64,000 nt of DNA from Chlorokybus atmophyticus. Taxonomy: Eukaryota; Streptophyta; Chlorokybophyceae; Chlorokybales; Chlorokybaceae. The notes beneath the pieces were generated by a model. That model searched no databases and had not been told where the DNA came from. It saw nothing but the letters and a program-made list of their open reading frames with translations. Of the stretch, positions 61,217 through 64,000 are shown piece after piece. The DNA is taken from contig RHPI01001037.1 in assembly GCA_009103225.1 (NCBI GenBank), forward strand, positions 161,054 to 225,053, given 5' to 3'. Made by a program: the position numbers and the translations under genes. Within the stretch, counting starts at the first letter, position 1, and each line of letters starts with the position of its first letter.

Positions 61217-63208
61217 ATGGGCCCTTTTTTGACTACAGTTGTGCCAAAACAGACAGCGGTGGATCTGTTCACGGATGATGAAGCGGAAGGCCTTGCGGAC
61301 ACCGCTTTTCACCCTTCTGGCAAGCAAGCTGCAACAAGCTACAGCAACGGCGCAATCAAGGTGCGGTGGCTTCTGCCAACAAGCGCTTGACATGCACAGA
61401 ACGAGCATGTCAAGCGCTTCCAAGTGACGCCAATTTAACACAATTGCATCTGTGGCCAAAGCCGGGGATGATTTTCGACGAACGATGGCGATCTAGATTG
61501 CAACATATGACAGTCTAGACTTGAGCGCAACTGCAAGCTGACCCGTTGGCTTATGCCTGTTGGTGTCCCTTACTGTACGGAGCATGCGATGAGGGACTGC
61601 CACCTTTCATGTGCACCGCAGGTTTGGGAACAGGATGAGAGCAGCACTGAGTCGTCGTGGCACTGTGCAGCGCAGTGGCAGGTACTGTGCCTGAGGTGCA
61701 GCAGAAATACATAAGGAAGCCATAGTAGCCACACATTGCATGCGTTTGTTGGCAACACGTTCTTAAAGGCGCGTATGCTTGATTAGCCTCGCTTCTTTGA
61801 GTAAACATTGGTCGTGATTGCAGGAGGAAAGGGGTGAGATTGTGCGTCTCACCTGGTGCCCACCAGCATATGGACATGCATTGGTAATGTGTGTTGTCGA
61901 TGGCTCTGTGGTTATCCGGGCCGACTCAGCATTGCGAGGTCAGGCATCATCCTGCATAAGCATATGCATGTCCAGCTGTCCATGCTGAGCAACTGGTGTT
62001 GGCAGAGCCCGAGTCGTTAGGCGATGAGATGATGGAGGATGACCCACAACATCACTGGAAGCTGATCGCAGTGCTGCAGGATAGCCGCAAGGCTGTGGTG
62101 GATGCAGCATTTGCCCCCGCACAGCTAGGCTGTTGGCTGGTGAGAGAGTGCAGTGTTGAAATCTATGTCATATAAAGCTGCATGCTGGTGTGTGGCTGAG
62201 GTGTCTACCACTACTACGCAGGCAACTGCTTCATCAGATGGTTGGGTGCGGGTTTACAAGCCCACGGATGTGCTTGACATTCAGAAGTGGCGGTTGCAGG
62301 TTTGGCTGCTCTTGTGAGGCCAGTCAATTTTATGTACATGTTAGCGTGCATGTGAGCTTGTATGGTTAAGGAGTCAAATGCTTGTCCTCTGTGTGGTCTC
62401 AGCAACAATTTGAGGCTTGTCCAAGTGGCAGCTGCACCAGTCTGAGTTGGAGACCCACGCTAACGCCAGGGCTGCCTCCCATGCTTGCAGTGGGGTGCTC
62501 AGATGGCACAGCGACAGTAAGCGCATGCTTCCTGCACATGTCCTGTACCCAAGCTTCAAAGTAGTGATTGTGGTTTCGCGCAGATGTGGGGTTTTAAAGC
62601 GCCGCTGGGCCGGTGGTTGCTGCTAACAACCTTGACGGGCCATCCAGCACAGGTCACCAGCATTTCCTGGGCTCCAAACATGGGCAGGTTGGTCTCAATG
62701 ATGCATGTATGCAGTACTGCATCATTGCTTGGCGATGCTGAGCATCTCATGCAGCAATCAATGCAGTTGCGTGCACCTCGAGCTTGCCGGTGCATGATAG
62801 CCTTGGACGGTACGTTCCAACCAGTACTTGCTGTTGACAGGTCATTAGAGCTGATTGCCGTGGCATCAGGTGAATCAGTCCACCTTTGGCAAGTGCAACT
62901 AGACCGACGTACGCTCACAGAGGCCAAGCTGCATGTCACTGCTAAACATGAACAGATCGCAGTGTTTGACGACCACCACAGTAAGGTGAGGTGCTTCTGC
63001 GCACTTTGATGATGTTAATTGGGTTGATCCTGATGGAGAGAGGTTTTGTGATTAGGTATGGAAGGTGGAGTGGAACTTTGTTGGTAACACCCTCGCTTCT
63101 TCTGGAGAAGACGGCCAGATCCGGCTGTGGGTTGCAAACGTGCTTGGGGAGTGGGGCCCTCTCGCAACTCTGACGGCCCAAGCGCGCGCACACACAGAAG
63201 CGCCCTAA
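61217..63208 (+). CDS. SEH1: SEH1 WD40 nucleoporin / GATOR2 subunit
   Basis: A beta-propeller protein of the nuclear pore Y-complex, shared in many eukaryotes with the GATOR2/SEA complex. Nine exons, 61217-61360, 61622-61681, 61824-61938, 62006-62139, 62222-62299, 62403-62516, 62584-62687, 62841-62985 and 63056-63208, give about 348 residues, typical for SEH1. Blades are visible: ADTAFHPSGKQAATSYSNGA IKVWE; VRLTWCPPAYGHALVMCVVD GSVVI; VVDAAFAPAQLGCWLATASS DGWVRVY followed by DVLDIQKWRLQ; SLSWRPTL...AVGCSDGTATMW; VTSISWAPNMGRSLELIAVA; and VWKVEWNFVGNTLASSGEDG QIRLW. The ending NVLGEWGPLATL matches the plant SEH1 C-terminus. The Met at 61217 is the first in frame after an upstream stop-poor region; an upstream exon is possible. 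A 15-bp perfect hairpin lies just inside intron 1. Confidence 0.94.
61381..61419. repeat. Perfect inverted repeat in SEH1 intron 1
   Basis: Arms 61381-61395 and 61405-61419 are exact complements around a 9-nt loop, starting 20 bp after the exon 1 donor. Confidence 0.93.
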
Positions 63209-63798
63209 AACAAACACAGTGTACCTGTACCATATAACACTGTTGCTTGGCAAATCAGTATTGTCCAACAGTTGCTGCTTGACGCTGCTGGTAGCTGGAA
63301 GAACGCTGACAATGATGTGAGCCCAGTTGAGCAACGGTGCACTTGCGGCTTGTGTTTGTAATCCATGCCAAGTGCGGTGAGCATTGCTTCAACATCAGCA
63401 CTGTCAATGAGGTTGAAAGGGAAACTACTCTAGCGTCTTCATCTGTGACCACTTGGCAACATACATCCTCGCCATCCCTAGGGCACCTCGTGCCTAGATC
63501 CTGAGAAGCCAATTGCAGAGCAGTGCTGATGCACTCACCCCGGCGCGCAAGACAGTGGACTCTGCAAGTACCGCGCGCACGCATGCGGACACAATCTCAG
63601 GCGCAGATTATCTATGTACTAACAACTAAGCTCAACGTGTTGAGTACACAAAAATTGACACTATGACAATGTACTGCAAGAGATTTTTACTTATCTCCAC
63701 TATCAACGTGCCAGTGTTGCAACTCCTTTTCATGCCTGGCACAACCGTCTCAAGTGTTTACGACACCCAGTTCGCAACTGGATGTGCACGCCCACTAC
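63209..63798. other. Convergent spacer
   Basis: Between the SEH1 stop and the 3' end of the GH3 gene. A TGTAA, the usual green-algal polyadenylation word, occurs near 63356, about 150 bp after the SEH1 stop. Nothing else is seen. Confidence 0.5.
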
Positions 63799-64000
63799 TC
63801 AGCTGACCGTGAAGCTTGCTGCTGTATTGCTGCCACCGACCCTCACGAAGAAGGTGCCCGGTTCCAAGACAACAGTGTTGGTATCCGGATTGTAATAGCT
63901 CATGTCGGCAAAGAAGAGGGTGAATGAAACAGATATGATTTTGCCGGCAGTGACATCCGCCAGCCTGCTGAAGCGGCGCAGCATGCTGACCTCGGGTGTG
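63799..64000 (-). CDS. GH3 glycosidase, C-terminal Fn3-like domain (partial)
   Basis: The frame enters from beyond the window and ends at a stop at 63799. The visible 66 residues read PEVSMLRRFSRLADVTAGKI, VSFTLFFADMSYYNPDT and VLEPGTFFVRVGGSNTAASF. This is the fibronectin III-like C-terminal domain of family GH3 beta-glucosidases and beta-xylosidases (usual pattern LxxFxRVxLxPGExxxVxFxL ... VVEPGxFxVxVGxSS). The catalytic domains would lie to the right of position 64000. Whether the enzyme is secreted cannot be seen. Confidence 0.82.
   Translation of the reverse strand, partial: TPEVSMLRRFSRLADVTAGKIISVSFTLFFADMSYYNPDTNTVVLEPGTFFVRVGGSNTAASFTVS

Overview
The window is nuclear DNA from a photosynthetic, probably ciliated green alga (Viridiplantae, most likely a chlorophyte). 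I infer this from the gene set. A plastid-type bilin reductase, a plastid tandem thioredoxin-fold protein and a plant-type peptide:N-glycanase A point to the green lineage. A PIH1-CS (Kintoun-type) dynein preassembly factor points to motile cilia. Genes are rich in short introns with GT-AG borders, and three introns use GC-AG. Spacers are rich in TGCATGC-like words, pure CT microsatellites and perfect inverted repeats. I do not name a species. Four N gaps (2921, 3563, 7194, 34768-34954) mark assembly joins.

Layout. 1-4.2 kb: no supportable gene. 4.2-6.1 kb (-): an F-box protein. 7.4-9.6 kb (-): mitochondrial thiamine diphosphate carrier. 10.8-12.8 kb (+): COQ11/plastoglobule-like atypical SDR. 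13.5-14.5 kb (-): plastid GNAT-like protein. 15.3-20.4 kb (+): 22-exon N-terminal-motor kinesin. 22.3-23.9 kb (+): unknown polar protein. 24.7-25.9 kb (-): mitochondrial ribosomal protein bL34. 27-30.2 kb (+): RBM5/RBM10/SUA-type splicing regulator. 30.7-31.2 kb (-): small secreted Cys-rich, Pro-rich protein. 31-36 kb: repeat-rich spacer with palindromes, a compositionally odd island, a gap and a complete TRIM retrotransposon with a 5-bp target-site duplication. 36.3-38.8 kb (-): peptide:N-glycanase A family, with one in-frame TGA. 41.1-42.9 kb (+): NOSIP. 43.5-45.3 kb (+): ferredoxin-dependent bilin reductase. 45.5-48.3 kb (-): PIH1-CS dynein assembly factor. 49.1-51.2 kb (-): Kir/KirBac-type channel with a non-canonical filter. 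51.5-53.9 kb (+): FUT8-like glycosyltransferase. 54.2-56.5 kb (-): MutY. 56.8-57.0 kb (-): CDC26. 58.3-59.9 kb (-): tandem GST-N/thioredoxin-fold protein. 61.2-63.2 kb (+): SEH1. 63.8 kb to the end (-): C-terminus of a GH3 glycosidase.

The genes are housekeeping genes with no operon-like link. Several pairs are divergent (carrier/SDR, GNAT/kinesin, Kir/FUT8) or convergent (bilin reductase/PIH1-CS protein 127 bp apart, FUT8/MutY 272 bp apart). Most gene models were assembled by hand by requiring GT-AG or GC-AG borders, a kept reading frame and family motifs across each junction. Where a first exon or a junction is unresolved, the entry says so.
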